64,000 bases of DNA from Streptomyces sp. NBC_01439 (GTDB lineage: Bacteria > Actinomycetota > Actinomycetes > Streptomycetales > Streptomycetaceae), in assembly GCF_036227605.1 (NCBI RefSeq), contig NZ_CP109487.1, positions 8,791,001 through 8,855,000 of the forward strand, in the 5' to 3' direction. Positions 43,665 through 51,887 of this stretch are shown here, piece after piece (positions within the stretch are counted from its first letter, which is position 1; the number at the start of each line of letters is the position of its first letter). The notes beneath the pieces were generated by a model. It did not search any database and had not been told where the DNA came from. It saw only the letters and a list, made by a program, of their open reading frames with translations. The position numbers and the translations under genes are program-made.

Positions 43665-44399
43665 ATGAACGAGCTCCCGACGGCCACGGCCGCGGAAATC
43701 AAGATCAGCTTCGCCGGGGCCGAGGCGAAGGCGGCCTTCGACGCCCTGGAGCTCGACCGGGACGAGGGGAGCCGCCGCCTGATCCATTTCTGGGACAGCC
43801 CGCAGTGGGCGGCGGACGGCACGGTGACCTTGCCCCTGCTGGTTCGGGGCATCATCCTGCGTCGGCGCCGGGACGACGAAGGGCCCGAGTCCGAGCGCGA
43901 AACCGACCTGACCGTCAAACTGCGTCCCTGCCCCCCGCTGCCGGAGCGCTGGCGGGAGGACCGGGAGGACGAGGGCTGGAAGTTCAAGATCGAGGACGAC
44001 CGGACGGGCCCGGAGTTCACGCCGACGGTGTCGGCTTCACTGGAGGCCGAGGGCGGCCCGCCCGAGCTGCTGCTCATCGAACAACAGCGGGAACTCCTGG
44101 GCGCGGCCGGGCTGGCCGGGGCCGATCTCGCCGACCTGACGGCGTTGGGACCCGTACGCGCCGTGAAGTGGAAGGACGACTGGGACGAGCTGCCCGGCAA
44201 GGTGGCGATCGAGGAATGGCGCACCGACAACGGCCTGCGCTTCCTGGAAGTATCGGTGCGGTCGGACATCGCCGATGCCATCGAGGTCCAGGCGCAGCTC
44301 GAACGGGCCCTGCGGGACCGAGACATCACCCCGCCGCCGTTCGGCGAGCGCAAGACCGAGGCCGTCATGACCGCCCTCGCCCGCGACGCGCACCTCTGA
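43665..44399 (+). CDS. CYTH-like domain protein of unknown function
   Basis: 244 residues, soluble. The N-terminal EIKISFAGAEAKAAFDALEL, then LIHFWDSPQW, VRGIILRRRRDDEG and ETDLTVKLRP follow the order of CYTH/triphosphate-tunnel proteins (E-x-K-x, Y/F-DT/S, L-R-x-R-x, D-x-T-K). This is followed by VKWKDDWDELPGKVAIEEWRT and FLEVSVRSDIADAIEVQ, which would be later tunnel strands. CYTH proteins bind triphosphate substrates (adenylate cyclase, thiamine triphosphatase, polyphosphatases). Which applies is unknown. It is separated from the upstream operon by a terminator and lies tail-to-tail with the HAD gene. Confidence 0.65.
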   Translation: MNELPTATAAEIKISFAGAEAKAAFDALELDRDEGSRRLIHFWDSPQWAADGTVTLPLLVRGIILRRRRDDEGPESERETDLTVKLRPCPPLPERWREDREDEGWKFKIEDDRTGPEFTPTVSASLEAEGGPPELLLIEQQRELLGAAGLAGADLADLTALGPVRAVKWKDDWDELPGKVAIEEWRTDNGLRFLEVSVRSDIADAIEVQAQLERALRDRDITPPPFGERKTEAVMTALARDAHL

Positions 44400-44417
44400 T
44401 CACCGGGCCGCCGCGGG

Positions 44418-45068
44418 TCACCCCGAGGCGATGAGGCCGGGCAGTTCCCGCATGTCGTGGAAGACGACGGTGCCGGCGCCCTCGAGCCGTTCGGCCGGGG
44501 TCAGCCCCCCTGCGTAGCCGAAGGCCCGCATGCCGGCGGCGCGGGCCGCCTCGACACCGGGGCGGCTGTCCTCGACCACCGCGCACGCCGCCGGGTCGAC
44601 GCCCATCCGCCCTGCCGCGTACAGGAACAGGTCGGGGGCGGGCTTGCCGCGGCGGACCTCGGTGGCGCTGTAGATGCGGCCCTCGAAGTGCTCGTAGAGG
44701 CCGGTGCGACCGAGGGTGTGGCGCATCTTCTCGTGCGAGCCGCTGGAGGCGACGCAGGTCGGCAGGGTGATCGTACCGAGTGCCTGCGGCAGTCCCTCGA
44801 CGGCGGACAACCCGGCGTCCACCGCCTCGCGGTGGCGCTGTTCGAACAGCTCCCGCCAAAGGCCGGCCGTCTCGTCGCCGAGCCGGCCGGCGATGTCCTC
44901 GTAGATGGAGGCGTTGGAGCGCCCCATGAAGCGGTCCATGACCTCCTCCTCGGTCAGCGGCCAGCCCAGCTCCGCTCCCAACGAGACCTGGAGGGGCAGC
45001 GCGATGCGTTCGGTGTCGACGAGCACCCCGTCGCAGTCGAATATCACGAGTTCAATCGGCTTGATCAT
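44418..45068 (-). CDS. HAD-superfamily hydrolase (phosphoglycolate phosphatase/beta-phosphoglucomutase type)
   Basis: 216 residues. Motif I IELVIFDCDGVLVDTE (nucleophile Asp plus Asp+2). Motif II TCVASSGSHEKM. Motif III RRGKPAPDLFLYAA (Lys). Motif IV ACAVVEDSRPGVEAARAAGM (acidic pair). An alpha-helical cap lies between motifs I and II (DRFMGRSNASIYEDIAGRLG). The family dephosphorylates sugar phosphates or isomerises beta-phosphoglucose. The substrate is not predictable. It lies downstream of the alkyl-sulfatase gene, separated from it by a hairpin. Confidence 0.92.
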   Translation of the reverse strand: MIKPIELVIFDCDGVLVDTERIALPLQVSLGAELGWPLTEEEVMDRFMGRSNASIYEDIAGRLGDETAGLWRELFEQRHREAVDAGLSAVEGLPQALGTITLPTCVASSGSHEKMRHTLGRTGLYEHFEGRIYSATEVRRGKPAPDLFLYAAGRMGVDPAACAVVEDSRPGVEAARAAGMRAFGYAGGLTPAERLEGAGTVVFHDMRELPGLIASG

Positions 45069-45080
45069 TCCCGCAGCATA

Positions 45081-45114
45081 GGGGCCGACCCGGGGCGCGA
45101 CGCAGGTCGGCCCC
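45081..45114 (-). terminator. Hairpin terminator after the alkyl-sulfatase gene
   Basis: GGGGCCGACC (45081-45090) pairs perfectly with GGTCGGCCCC (45105-45114) around a 14-base loop, between the alkyl-sulfatase stop and the HAD start. Confidence 0.65.
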
Positions 45115-45131
45115 GGCCCCGGCGCGTGCCG

Positions 45132-47033
45132 TCAGGGGGTGACGATGGCGAAGTCCGGGTCGGGGGAGTCGAGGTAGGAGAAGAGTTCGGCGACGACCGA
45201 GGGGTCACCGTCGAGGGCCACCCCCTCGCGCCCCAGGAGGTCGTCCGGCGGCACGGCGCCGAGCAGGAGCCCGCGCAGGAGCGGTTCGCCGAGGACGAGG
45301 ACGGCGTGCGGGCGGCCGGCCGCGGGGTTGTCCCCGCGGACACCGGTCAGTACGCCGTTGCCCAGGCGCAGCGTCAGCGGCTCAGAGCCGGGCAGGACGA
45401 ACCGTACGGCGACGTCCGCGTGCCAGGCCCGGGGTCCGTCGACCCGTACGGCGAGGGAATCCACCAGTTGGTCCAGGCTCAGGGCGGCGAGCACGTCCGG
45501 GGACGCGGCGGTGGCCGGTGTCCCGATCGGCTCGCCGCGCAGTTCCTGGGCGCCGGTGAGGTAGAAGTTGCGCCAAGTGCCGTTCTCGGCGCCGTAGCCG
45601 AGCTGCTCCAGGGCATCGGCCTGGAGCTCCCTGGCCGCTGCGTTCGACGGATCGGCGAAGACGACGTGGTCGACGACCTGGGCCACCCAGCGGAAGTCGC
45701 CCTCCTCGAAGGAGGCCCGGGCGCGGCGCAGGACCTCCGCCGCGCCGCCCATGAACTCGACGTAGCGGCGGGCGGATTCCTCGGGCGGGTGCTGCCACAG
45801 GAGCGCCGGATTCCCTTCGAACCAGCCCATGTACCGCTGGTAGACGGCCTTGACGTTGTGGCTGACCGACCCGTAGTAGCCGTGGGTGTGCCAGGCGGCC
45901 TCCAGCGCCGGCGGCATGCGCAGCGTTTCGGCGATCTCGGTGCCCGTGTACCCCTGGTTGAGCAGGCGGACCGTCTGGTCGTGGAGGTACGCGTACAGGT
46001 CCCGCTGTTGCGCCAGGTACGACATGGCCCGTTCGCGGCCCCACGTGGGCCAGTGATGGGAAGCGAAGACGACGTCGCACCGGTCGCCGAACAGCGCGAT
46101 GGACTCGGTGAGGTAGGCGGCCCAGGCGTGCGGGTCGCGCACGAGGGCGCCGCGCAGGGTCAGCAGGTTGTGGAGGGTGTGGGTGGCGTTCTCGGCCATG
46201 CACAGCGCCCCGTGGTCGGGCAGCAGCAGGTTGAACTCGGCCGGGGCCTCGGTGCCCGGGGTCAGCTGGAAGACCATGCGCACGCCGTCGACGGTCTCCT
46301 CCTGACCGGTACGGGTGATGTCGACGGTCGGCGGGATCAGCGTCACCCGGCCGGTGGAGGTGGTCTGGCCGAGGCCCGCACCGACCTGGCCGCGCGGGCC
46401 CTTGGGTAGACCGGCCCCGTACATGTATCCCGCGCGGCGGGCCATTGCGGTGCCGGCGTAGACGTTCTCGCTGGCCGCGTGTTCGATGCAGCCCTCGGGT
46501 GCCAGGACCGGGACCCGGCCCGCGTCGACCTCGGCCTGGGTGGTGACGCCCTTGACGCCGCCGAAGTGGTCGGCGTGGCTGTGGGTGTAGAGGACGCCCG
46601 TGACCGGGCGGTCGCCGCGGTGGGCCCGGTACAGGGCGAGGGCCGCGGCCGCCGTCTCCTCGCAGATCAGCGGGTCGATCACGACGACGCCGCGTTCGCC
46701 CTCGATGAGGGTCATGTTCGACAGGTCCAGGCCGCGCACCTGGTACACGCCCTCCACGACCTGGAAGAGGCCCTGGAGGGCGACGAGGCGGCTCTGGCGC
46801 CACAGGCTGGGATGAACGGTGTCCGGACAGTCCTCGTTGAGGAAGGCGTAGGCGTCACCGTCCCAGACGACGCTCCCGTCCTCGGCCCTGATCACGCAGG
46901 GCTCCAGGGCGGCGACGAAGCCGCGGGTGGCGTCGTCGAAGTCGGCGCGGTCGGCGAAGGCGGCGTTGCCGCGCGCTGCGCGGTGAGCGGCGCCGATCGA
47001 TTCGCAAGCGCCGTGTCCGGGGCCGTTCTCCAT
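45132..47033 (-). CDS. Alkyl/aryl-sulfatase, SdsA/BDS1 family (metallo-beta-lactamase fold)
   Basis: 633 residues. The beta-lactamase-fold zinc motif VLYTHSHADHFGGVKG (His151, His153, Asp155, His156) is preceded by VYQVRGLDLSNMTLIEGERGVVVIDPL. Later ligands fall in LCMAENATHTLHNL and VFASHHWPTWG. A helical dimerisation domain with the ESARRYVEFMGGAAEVLRRAR segment follows. A C-terminal SCP2-like domain (from about 520, VRFVLPGSEPLTLRLGNGVL) binds the alkyl chain. SdsA enzymes hydrolyse primary alkyl sulfates such as SDS to alcohol and sulfate. No signal peptide is seen, so it may be cytosolic. GAGGAGG eight bases upstream fixes ATG 47033. Confidence 0.93.
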   Translation of the reverse strand: MENGPGHGACESIGAAHRAARGNAAFADRADFDDATRGFVAALEPCVIRAEDGSVVWDGDAYAFLNEDCPDTVHPSLWRQSRLVALQGLFQVVEGVYQVRGLDLSNMTLIEGERGVVVIDPLICEETAAAALALYRAHRGDRPVTGVLYTHSHADHFGGVKGVTTQAEVDAGRVPVLAPEGCIEHAASENVYAGTAMARRAGYMYGAGLPKGPRGQVGAGLGQTTSTGRVTLIPPTVDITRTGQEETVDGVRMVFQLTPGTEAPAEFNLLLPDHGALCMAENATHTLHNLLTLRGALVRDPHAWAAYLTESIALFGDRCDVVFASHHWPTWGRERAMSYLAQQRDLYAYLHDQTVRLLNQGYTGTEIAETLRMPPALEAAWHTHGYYGSVSHNVKAVYQRYMGWFEGNPALLWQHPPEESARRYVEFMGGAAEVLRRARASFEEGDFRWVAQVVDHVVFADPSNAAARELQADALEQLGYGAENGTWRNFYLTGAQELRGEPIGTPATAASPDVLAALSLDQLVDSLAVRVDGPRAWHADVAVRFVLPGSEPLTLRLGNGVLTGVRGDNPAAGRPHAVLVLGEPLLRGLLLGAVPPDDLLGREGVALDGDPSVVAELFSYLDSPDPDFAIVTP

Positions 47034-47322
47034 CGGGTGAGCCTCCTCGGGCGGTTCCTGGCCGGCCCCGACCGGACCGGGCGAGGGGCCCACGGCGGGC
47101 GCCGCCGCTCCACCCCAGCCTCGCCCCGCCGCACCCCGCACGCCCGGCGCGTTCCGCCGTCCGGGTGGTGGGGGAGGGGCCGGGCGGGTCCGGGCCACCA
47201 TGGCGTTCGCCCCCCGCCCTGGACGGGCGTACCGAAACGTGTCCCGATCGCTTGACCACAGGGCTCTACTTCTCGGTAACTTGATGTCGTCCAGGAGCGG
47301 GTCGTCAAAAGGAGCGGGGCGC

Positions 47323-48162
47323 GTGGCAGACCACGACCTGAGCGGGTTCGAGAAGAGCACGTTCACCCATGACGGCGCCACCCGCCGGATCCTGCGCCGG
47401 GGCACGGGCCCCGCAGTGATCGTCATGGCGGAGATCCCGGGCATCACCCCCAAGGTCATCGAGTTCGCCGAGCACGTCGCGGCGTCCGGCTGCACGGCCG
47501 TACTCCCGGTGCTCTTCGGGGAACCCGGCCGTGACGCGGATCCCGGTGCGGTCGGCCGGTCGAGTGCCGGCCGCTACATGGCCTCCTCGCTGTGGCGGGT
47601 GTGCGTGAGCCGGGAGTTCACGCTGCTGGCCACGGGACGCAGTTCACGCGTCGTAGGGTGGCTGCGCGCCCTGGCGGCCGCCGAACACGAGCGCTGCGGC
47701 GGTCCCGGGGTCGGCGCCGTCGGGATGTGCCTGACCGGCGGATTCGCCCTGGCGATGGCCACGGACGAGCGCCTCGTCGCCCCGGTGCTCTCCCAACCGT
47801 CGCTCCCGCTGGCCTGCACCGCGAGCCGCGCGGGCGCCATCGACATCAGCCCCGAGGACCTCGCGGTCGTCCGCGGACGCTGCGAGCGCGAGGGGCTCCA
47901 GGTGCTCGGGCTGCGCTTCCGGGGCGACCGGCTCGTCCCCGGCGACCGGTTCGCCCACCTCAGGCGGGAACTCGGCGACGCCTTCGTCGCCGTCGAACTG
48001 GACGCGAGCGCGGCGAACCCGCAGAGCGCCCTCGCACCCCACTCCGTCCTGACCGAACACCTCATCGACGAACCGGGACAACCCACCCGGCAGGCGCTCG
48101 ACACCGTCCTCGACCTGTTCCGCACCCGACTGCTCGGGGAACGGCCCGCTCCCGCCGCGTGA
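47323..48162 (+). CDS. Dienelactone hydrolase-family protein
   Basis: 279 residues of alpha/beta-hydrolase type. VIVMAEIPGITPKVIEFAEHVAASGCTAVLP is the N-terminal strand-helix unit. VGAVGMCLTGGFALAMATD carries the nucleophile elbow G-x-C-x-G (Cys). GDRLVPGDRFAHLRREL holds the Asp, and the His near the end (ALAPHSVLTEHL) completes a DLH triad. Dienelactone hydrolases open lactones in aromatic degradation, but many homologues act on other esters. GGAG eight bases before GTG 47323 supports this start. Divergent from the alkyl sulfatase, 289 bases apart. Confidence 0.85.
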   Translation: MADHDLSGFEKSTFTHDGATRRILRRGTGPAVIVMAEIPGITPKVIEFAEHVAASGCTAVLPVLFGEPGRDADPGAVGRSSAGRYMASSLWRVCVSREFTLLATGRSSRVVGWLRALAAAEHERCGGPGVGAVGMCLTGGFALAMATDERLVAPVLSQPSLPLACTASRAGAIDISPEDLAVVRGRCEREGLQVLGLRFRGDRLVPGDRFAHLRRELGDAFVAVELDASAANPQSALAPHSVLTEHLIDEPGQPTRQALDTVLDLFRTRLLGERPAPAA

Positions 48163-48288
48163 CCGCTTCGTATTCGTACGACGGGGACCCGGCCCTTCAC
48201 ACCTCTTCCGTACGGGTTCCGAGAACGAATCCGGGTGCGGCGGGGGTTCGGCGGATCGGTGATTGCTCTCGCTCGCGCAAAGGACCGT

Positions 48289-49569
48289 TCATGAGAGGGG
48301 GAGAGGCCGGGAGGCGGACGAGATCGCGACGTATGCCAGTCCGTCGTACTCCTCCGCCAAGGAGGAAGGGCTCAGATTGAAGCGGTAGGTCCCGCGCGGC
48401 ACCATGGCGCCGAAGCTTCGCATGCCGTGTTGGCCTCTGAGCCACGTCTGTACGGCCCTCGGTGCGTCGACTGCGCTCCGCAGGTCCACGAGGTGGTTGC
48501 CGGGGTTGGCAGCAGCCAGCCGGGCCTCAATGGTGCCGGGGCGGGCAGGGCCGATCCGGTTGGTGACGACAGCGCTGGCTCGGGGACGCGACCACGGACC
48601 GGGCCACATCCGCCGGGCGCGAAAAGTGCCCCTGCCGAACAACAGGCCGAGTGCGTAGTAGGCGTCGCCGTACCGTGAGCGAAGGTGTTGGCCTAGCGTC
48701 GGCACCGCGCCGCCGTGACGGCTCTTGGTGATGTGCCCGTTGTGTGCCCAGAGGGCGACCTTGGCAGAGGGATCTTCGAGGATCGTCCCCACGGCGTCCG
48801 CCATGTAGCGGTCGCGCGCGGCAAAGACGGTCTGCTCCGGATCCGTGTGTTGCCTGGCGCGCGTCACCAGGTCGGCGGCCCGCACCAGGACCTGGACGTG
48901 TCGAAGCGCGTCGGCTGCCTCCGGGCCGTGTCCGCGGAGGTACGCCAGAACCTCCTCGGCATCGAGCACCAGGCGCCGCTGAGGATCGGGTCGTGACCCT
49001 GGAGGGGCCGTGGCAAGCACGCGGAGCGGCGAGAGAAGTTCGGTTGCGCGGTCCGGCGCCGTCCTGCGGAGGAAGGAGTCGATCACCGCCAGAGAGCCGC
49101 GGCACTGCTGTGGATCGATGCCGATGAAACGAACCTTCTGGTCCTCTCGTCGCCCTCGGTTGTATTCACGCATCCACTCGATCACGGCGAGCACCTCCTG
49201 AGTCCGCCATGTCCAGAACCCAAGTCCGTCAAGCACCTGCTCGGCATCACCGATGCCGTGGCGGACGTAGGCGTCGACAGCCGGGCCGGCCGACGAACTG
49301 GCCTCCATGGCCAGGGCTGAAAATCCCAGCTCTGTGACCAGAAGCTCCAGCAGGCGATGTTTGAGCTGGAAGAACTCGCGCGTCCCGTGGGTGGCCTCCC
49401 CCAGGCCCACGATCCGCACGCCGTCGAGGGCGCCCTTCAGCGGTTGGAGATCAGCAGTTGACACGCCTGCAGTGAGGAAGTTCAACGGCAGAGCGGTCCG
49501 GGCTAACCAGCATGTCACCTCGTCGCACACGGCTTTCCCCTCTGTTGCCCTCACGTTCGCTGAAGCCAA
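48289..49569 (-). CDS. Erythromycin esterase-family protein
   Basis: 426 residues. Family landmarks: VRIVGLGEATHGTREFFQLKHRLLELLV (catalytic His in the GEATHG motif), FSALAMEASSSAGPAVDAYV (Glu), GFWTWRTQEVLAVIEWMREYN, RFIGIDPQ, and VALWAHNGHITK (second His). Ere enzymes hydrolyse the lactone of 14-membered macrolides; most chromosomal homologues have unknown substrates, and succinoglycan-like functions have been proposed for others. No macrolide gene cluster or ribosomal methyltransferase is nearby. Start ATG 49569; a weak site precedes it, so the exact start is uncertain. Confidence 0.9.
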   Translation of the reverse strand: MASANVRATEGKAVCDEVTCWLARTALPLNFLTAGVSTADLQPLKGALDGVRIVGLGEATHGTREFFQLKHRLLELLVTELGFSALAMEASSSAGPAVDAYVRHGIGDAEQVLDGLGFWTWRTQEVLAVIEWMREYNRGRREDQKVRFIGIDPQQCRGSLAVIDSFLRRTAPDRATELLSPLRVLATAPPGSRPDPQRRLVLDAEEVLAYLRGHGPEAADALRHVQVLVRAADLVTRARQHTDPEQTVFAARDRYMADAVGTILEDPSAKVALWAHNGHITKSRHGGAVPTLGQHLRSRYGDAYYALGLLFGRGTFRARRMWPGPWSRPRASAVVTNRIGPARPGTIEARLAAANPGNHLVDLRSAVDAPRAVQTWLRGQHGMRSFGAMVPRGTYRFNLSPSSLAEEYDGLAYVAISSASRPLPLS

Positions 49570-49740
49570 CCACGTCGACGTCCGCTCAGGAAGCTCGGCT
49601 ACACTGTGCGGCTATGAATACCGGGACGGCCTTGCGCCACACACGGATTGGTGACCCGGGGCTCTTCTGAGCGCCGTACGGGCCGGTTCGGGCCCGCTGT
49701 TCCATCGAGGCTCTTGCGCTGCCGCGCGGGCTCCGCCTCC

Positions 49741-49778
49741 GTCGTGGTTGATCACAGGTTCTGCACATCAACCACGAC
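49741..49778 (+). promoter_or_regulatory. 12-bp inverted repeat abutting the ribosome-binding site
   Basis: GTCGTGGTTGAT (49741-49752) is perfectly complementary to ATCAACCACGAC (49767-49778), with 14 bases between. The right arm touches the AGGAG of the downstream dienelactone hydrolase gene. It could be an operator or an mRNA hairpin controlling ribosome access. Confidence 0.55.
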
Positions 49779-49787
49779 AGGAGATTC

Positions 49788-50522
49788 ATGCCCATCAAGA
49801 AGCTGCGGATTCCCACCACGGACGGGCAGGCCGACGCCTTTGCCGCCTTCCCCGACGACGGTGAGCGCCACCCAGGGCTGCTGATGTACACGGACGGCTT
49901 CGGCATCCGGCCCGTGCTGCGGGAGATGGCCCGCGAACTGGCCGGGCACGGCTACTACGTGCTGGTCCCCAACCTCTTCTACCGGCACGGCCCGGCACCG
50001 CTGGTCGAGCTTCCCGAGCACATCGGAGAAGAGGTCCGGCCCACGGTCCTCGCCCAGCTGATGCCCCTGATCGAAGCGCACACCGCCGAACGCGTCCTGA
50101 GCGACGCCGACGCCTACCTCAGGTTCCTCACCACCCAGCCCGAGGTCGGCGTCGGACCGGTCGCGGTGACCGGCTATTGCATAGGCGGCCTCTACGCGAT
50201 GCGCACCGCCGCGGCCCACCCCGATCACGTGGCGGCCGTCGCCGCGTTCCACGGCCCCGTGGGCGTCGACGGGGCCAACCTCATTTCCAAGCTCACCGCC
50301 CAGGTCCACCTCGGCCACGCCGAAGGCGACGTGACCCCCGAGGCCCTCGGCGAGCTCAACCAGGCCCTGGATGCGGCAGGTGTCAGCTACACCTCCGAGA
50401 TCTACCCCGGGACCGTCCACGGCTTCACCATGTCCGACACCGACGCTTTCAGCGCCTCCGGGCTGAAGCGTCACTGGGAGCGTCTGCTCCCCCTCCTGGG
50501 CCGCACCTTGGCCAACAGCTGA
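49788..50522 (+). CDS. Dienelactone hydrolase (carboxymethylenebutenolidase type)
   Basis: 244 residues, closer to classical DLH than the paralogue at 47323. GLLMYTDGFGIRPVLREMARELAGHGYYVLVPNLFYR is the N-terminal block. VAVTGYCIGGLYAMRTAAAHP holds the nucleophile Cys in G-x-C-x-G. GHAEGDVTPEALGELNQAL contains the Asp. YPGTVHGFTMSD contains the catalytic His. DLH converts dienelactone to maleylacetate, though this group is functionally diverse. A 12-bp inverted repeat lies immediately before its AGGAG and probably controls it. No aromatic-degradation genes are adjacent. Confidence 0.92.
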   Translation: MPIKKLRIPTTDGQADAFAAFPDDGERHPGLLMYTDGFGIRPVLREMARELAGHGYYVLVPNLFYRHGPAPLVELPEHIGEEVRPTVLAQLMPLIEAHTAERVLSDADAYLRFLTTQPEVGVGPVAVTGYCIGGLYAMRTAAAHPDHVAAVAAFHGPVGVDGANLISKLTAQVHLGHAEGDVTPEALGELNQALDAAGVSYTSEIYPGTVHGFTMSDTDAFSASGLKRHWERLLPLLGRTLANS

Positions 50523-50588
50523 GGCTCCAGCCCGGAAACCAGGCCTGAAACGGCCGCGACCGGCAGACGGCTTGGCGCCCCGCAACGG

Positions 50589-50610
50589 TGTCTCCACGGC
50601 CGTGGAGACA
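50589..50610. repeat. 22-bp perfect palindrome in a 550-bp intergenic region
   Basis: A perfect palindrome, half-site TGTCTCCACGG, lies 67 bases after the dienelactone hydrolase stop. It has no loop, so it looks like a protein-binding site for a dimeric regulator more than a terminator. The rest of 50523-51076 has no convincing gene. Around 50885-50985 it is AT-rich (GATATAAAGGTAAATG; TTTAGTTAACC; TTTGTATATG) and likely contains the promoter of the methyltransferase gene. Confidence 0.55.
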
Positions 50611-51076
50611 TCGGCGCGGCCCGCCTCTGTCGCGAACGAGACTTCCTTAAGAGCCGGGTCGCTCGAGAACCCCGAGTCTCCGCGGTCGCAAACGACCCGG
50701 CATCCCCGCCTGTCAGCGGCCGATCGTGCGGCAGCAGCAGTGCGACAGGACACCAGCGGCGATCCCGAGCCGACCTTCCGATGCACGTCTGCCATCTCTT
50801 CGTGCTGCCAGAAGCATGACTGGCGAGGCGTCAGACCCCCGGGCGCGTTGCGTGGACCGGTGGGGCATCGAATGGCAACCTGGTCGATATAAAGGTAAAT
50901 GTCCAGTTTAGTTAACCGTTCAGGCGTGCGCCCTGTCGCGCCTTCCGCTTCTCTGGATAGTCAAGTGATTTGTATATGCCGGTCACCGACGTATGGTGGG
51001 TTCTGATGATCCTCCCCGGCGGCAGCCGCTCCTGCCCACCGTCGGGGATTCACGTTGCGATGGAGACGGAGTGCTC

Positions 51077-51877
51077 ATGGCCACCAGGAAGAACCTCGCC
51101 GCGAACCGGGAATCCCTCGTCCACAAGGTCCGCTACGCCGCGAGCCGTCCACACCGCATCGCCCCGTACTTGAAGCGGGCCGCCCGTGACCGGTGGCTGG
51201 CCTTCAAGCACCCCGACCACGTCAGCTACTACCGGGCCGTGATGGCCTCGGACACCCGGCGCAACCCCGAGGCCGCGGTCGGCAGTCAGACCCACGAACG
51301 CTGGCTCGCGCTCGGGCAGATGCAGTTCGACTACCTCCTCGGGCACGGCTTGAAGCCCGGAGCGCGCATGCTGGACATCGGCTGCGGCAACCTCCGCGCC
51401 GGCTGGCGGTTCATCGACTACCTCGACGCCGGCCACTACTACGGCATCGACATCTCGCCCGACATCCTCATCGCCGCGAAGCGGACCCTGACCGAGCGGG
51501 GGCTCCAGGCCAAGGTCCCGCACCTGACCCTCACCAAGAACCTGACGCTGGACTTCCTGCCCGACGGCTACTTCGACGTCGTCCACGCCCACAGCGTCTT
51601 CTCGCACTCACCGCTCGACGTCATCGACGAGTGCTTCGCCCACGTGGGCCGGGTCCTGGCACCCGGGGGGCACTTCGACTTCACCTTCGACCGCACGACC
51701 GGCACCGAACACCAGGTGCTGCGCGAGGACTTCTACTACCGCACCGAGACCCTCATCGACCTCGCCGCCGGGCACGGGCTGTCCGCGCGCTTCATGGAGG
51801 ACTGGGAAGAACTCGGCCACGGCCAGTCCAAGATCCGCGTCAGCGTCGCCGGATCGGGCGTCGACGCCGAAGTCTGA
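51077..51877 (+). CDS. Class I SAM-dependent methyltransferase
   Basis: 266 residues. Motif I RMLDIGCGNLRAGWRFIDYLDAGHYYGIDIS (G-x-G with acidic GID at strand 2). A motif FFDVVHAHSVFSH-like strand 4 (YFDVVHAHSVFSHSP). Motif post-III GRVLAPGGHFDFTF. The N-terminal 80 residues are basic and helical (HKVRYAASRPHRIAPYLKRAARDRW), which is unusual. The substrate is unknown. GGAG seven to ten bases before ATG 51077 supports the start; a GTG two codons upstream is possible. It stands alone between a palindrome-containing spacer and the PadR pair. Confidence 0.87.
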   Translation: MATRKNLAANRESLVHKVRYAASRPHRIAPYLKRAARDRWLAFKHPDHVSYYRAVMASDTRRNPEAAVGSQTHERWLALGQMQFDYLLGHGLKPGARMLDIGCGNLRAGWRFIDYLDAGHYYGIDISPDILIAAKRTLTERGLQAKVPHLTLTKNLTLDFLPDGYFDVVHAHSVFSHSPLDVIDECFAHVGRVLAPGGHFDFTFDRTTGTEHQVLREDFYYRTETLIDLAAGHGLSARFMEDWEELGHGQSKIRVSVAGSGVDAEV

Positions 51878-51887
51878 CCCCGTCGGC

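Noticed and set aside
48289..51877. An antibiotic biosynthesis cluster around the esterase, hydrolase and methyltransferase
   Set aside because: No synthase, NRPS, terpene or RiPP core genes; the genes lie on different strands with their own regulatory sites.
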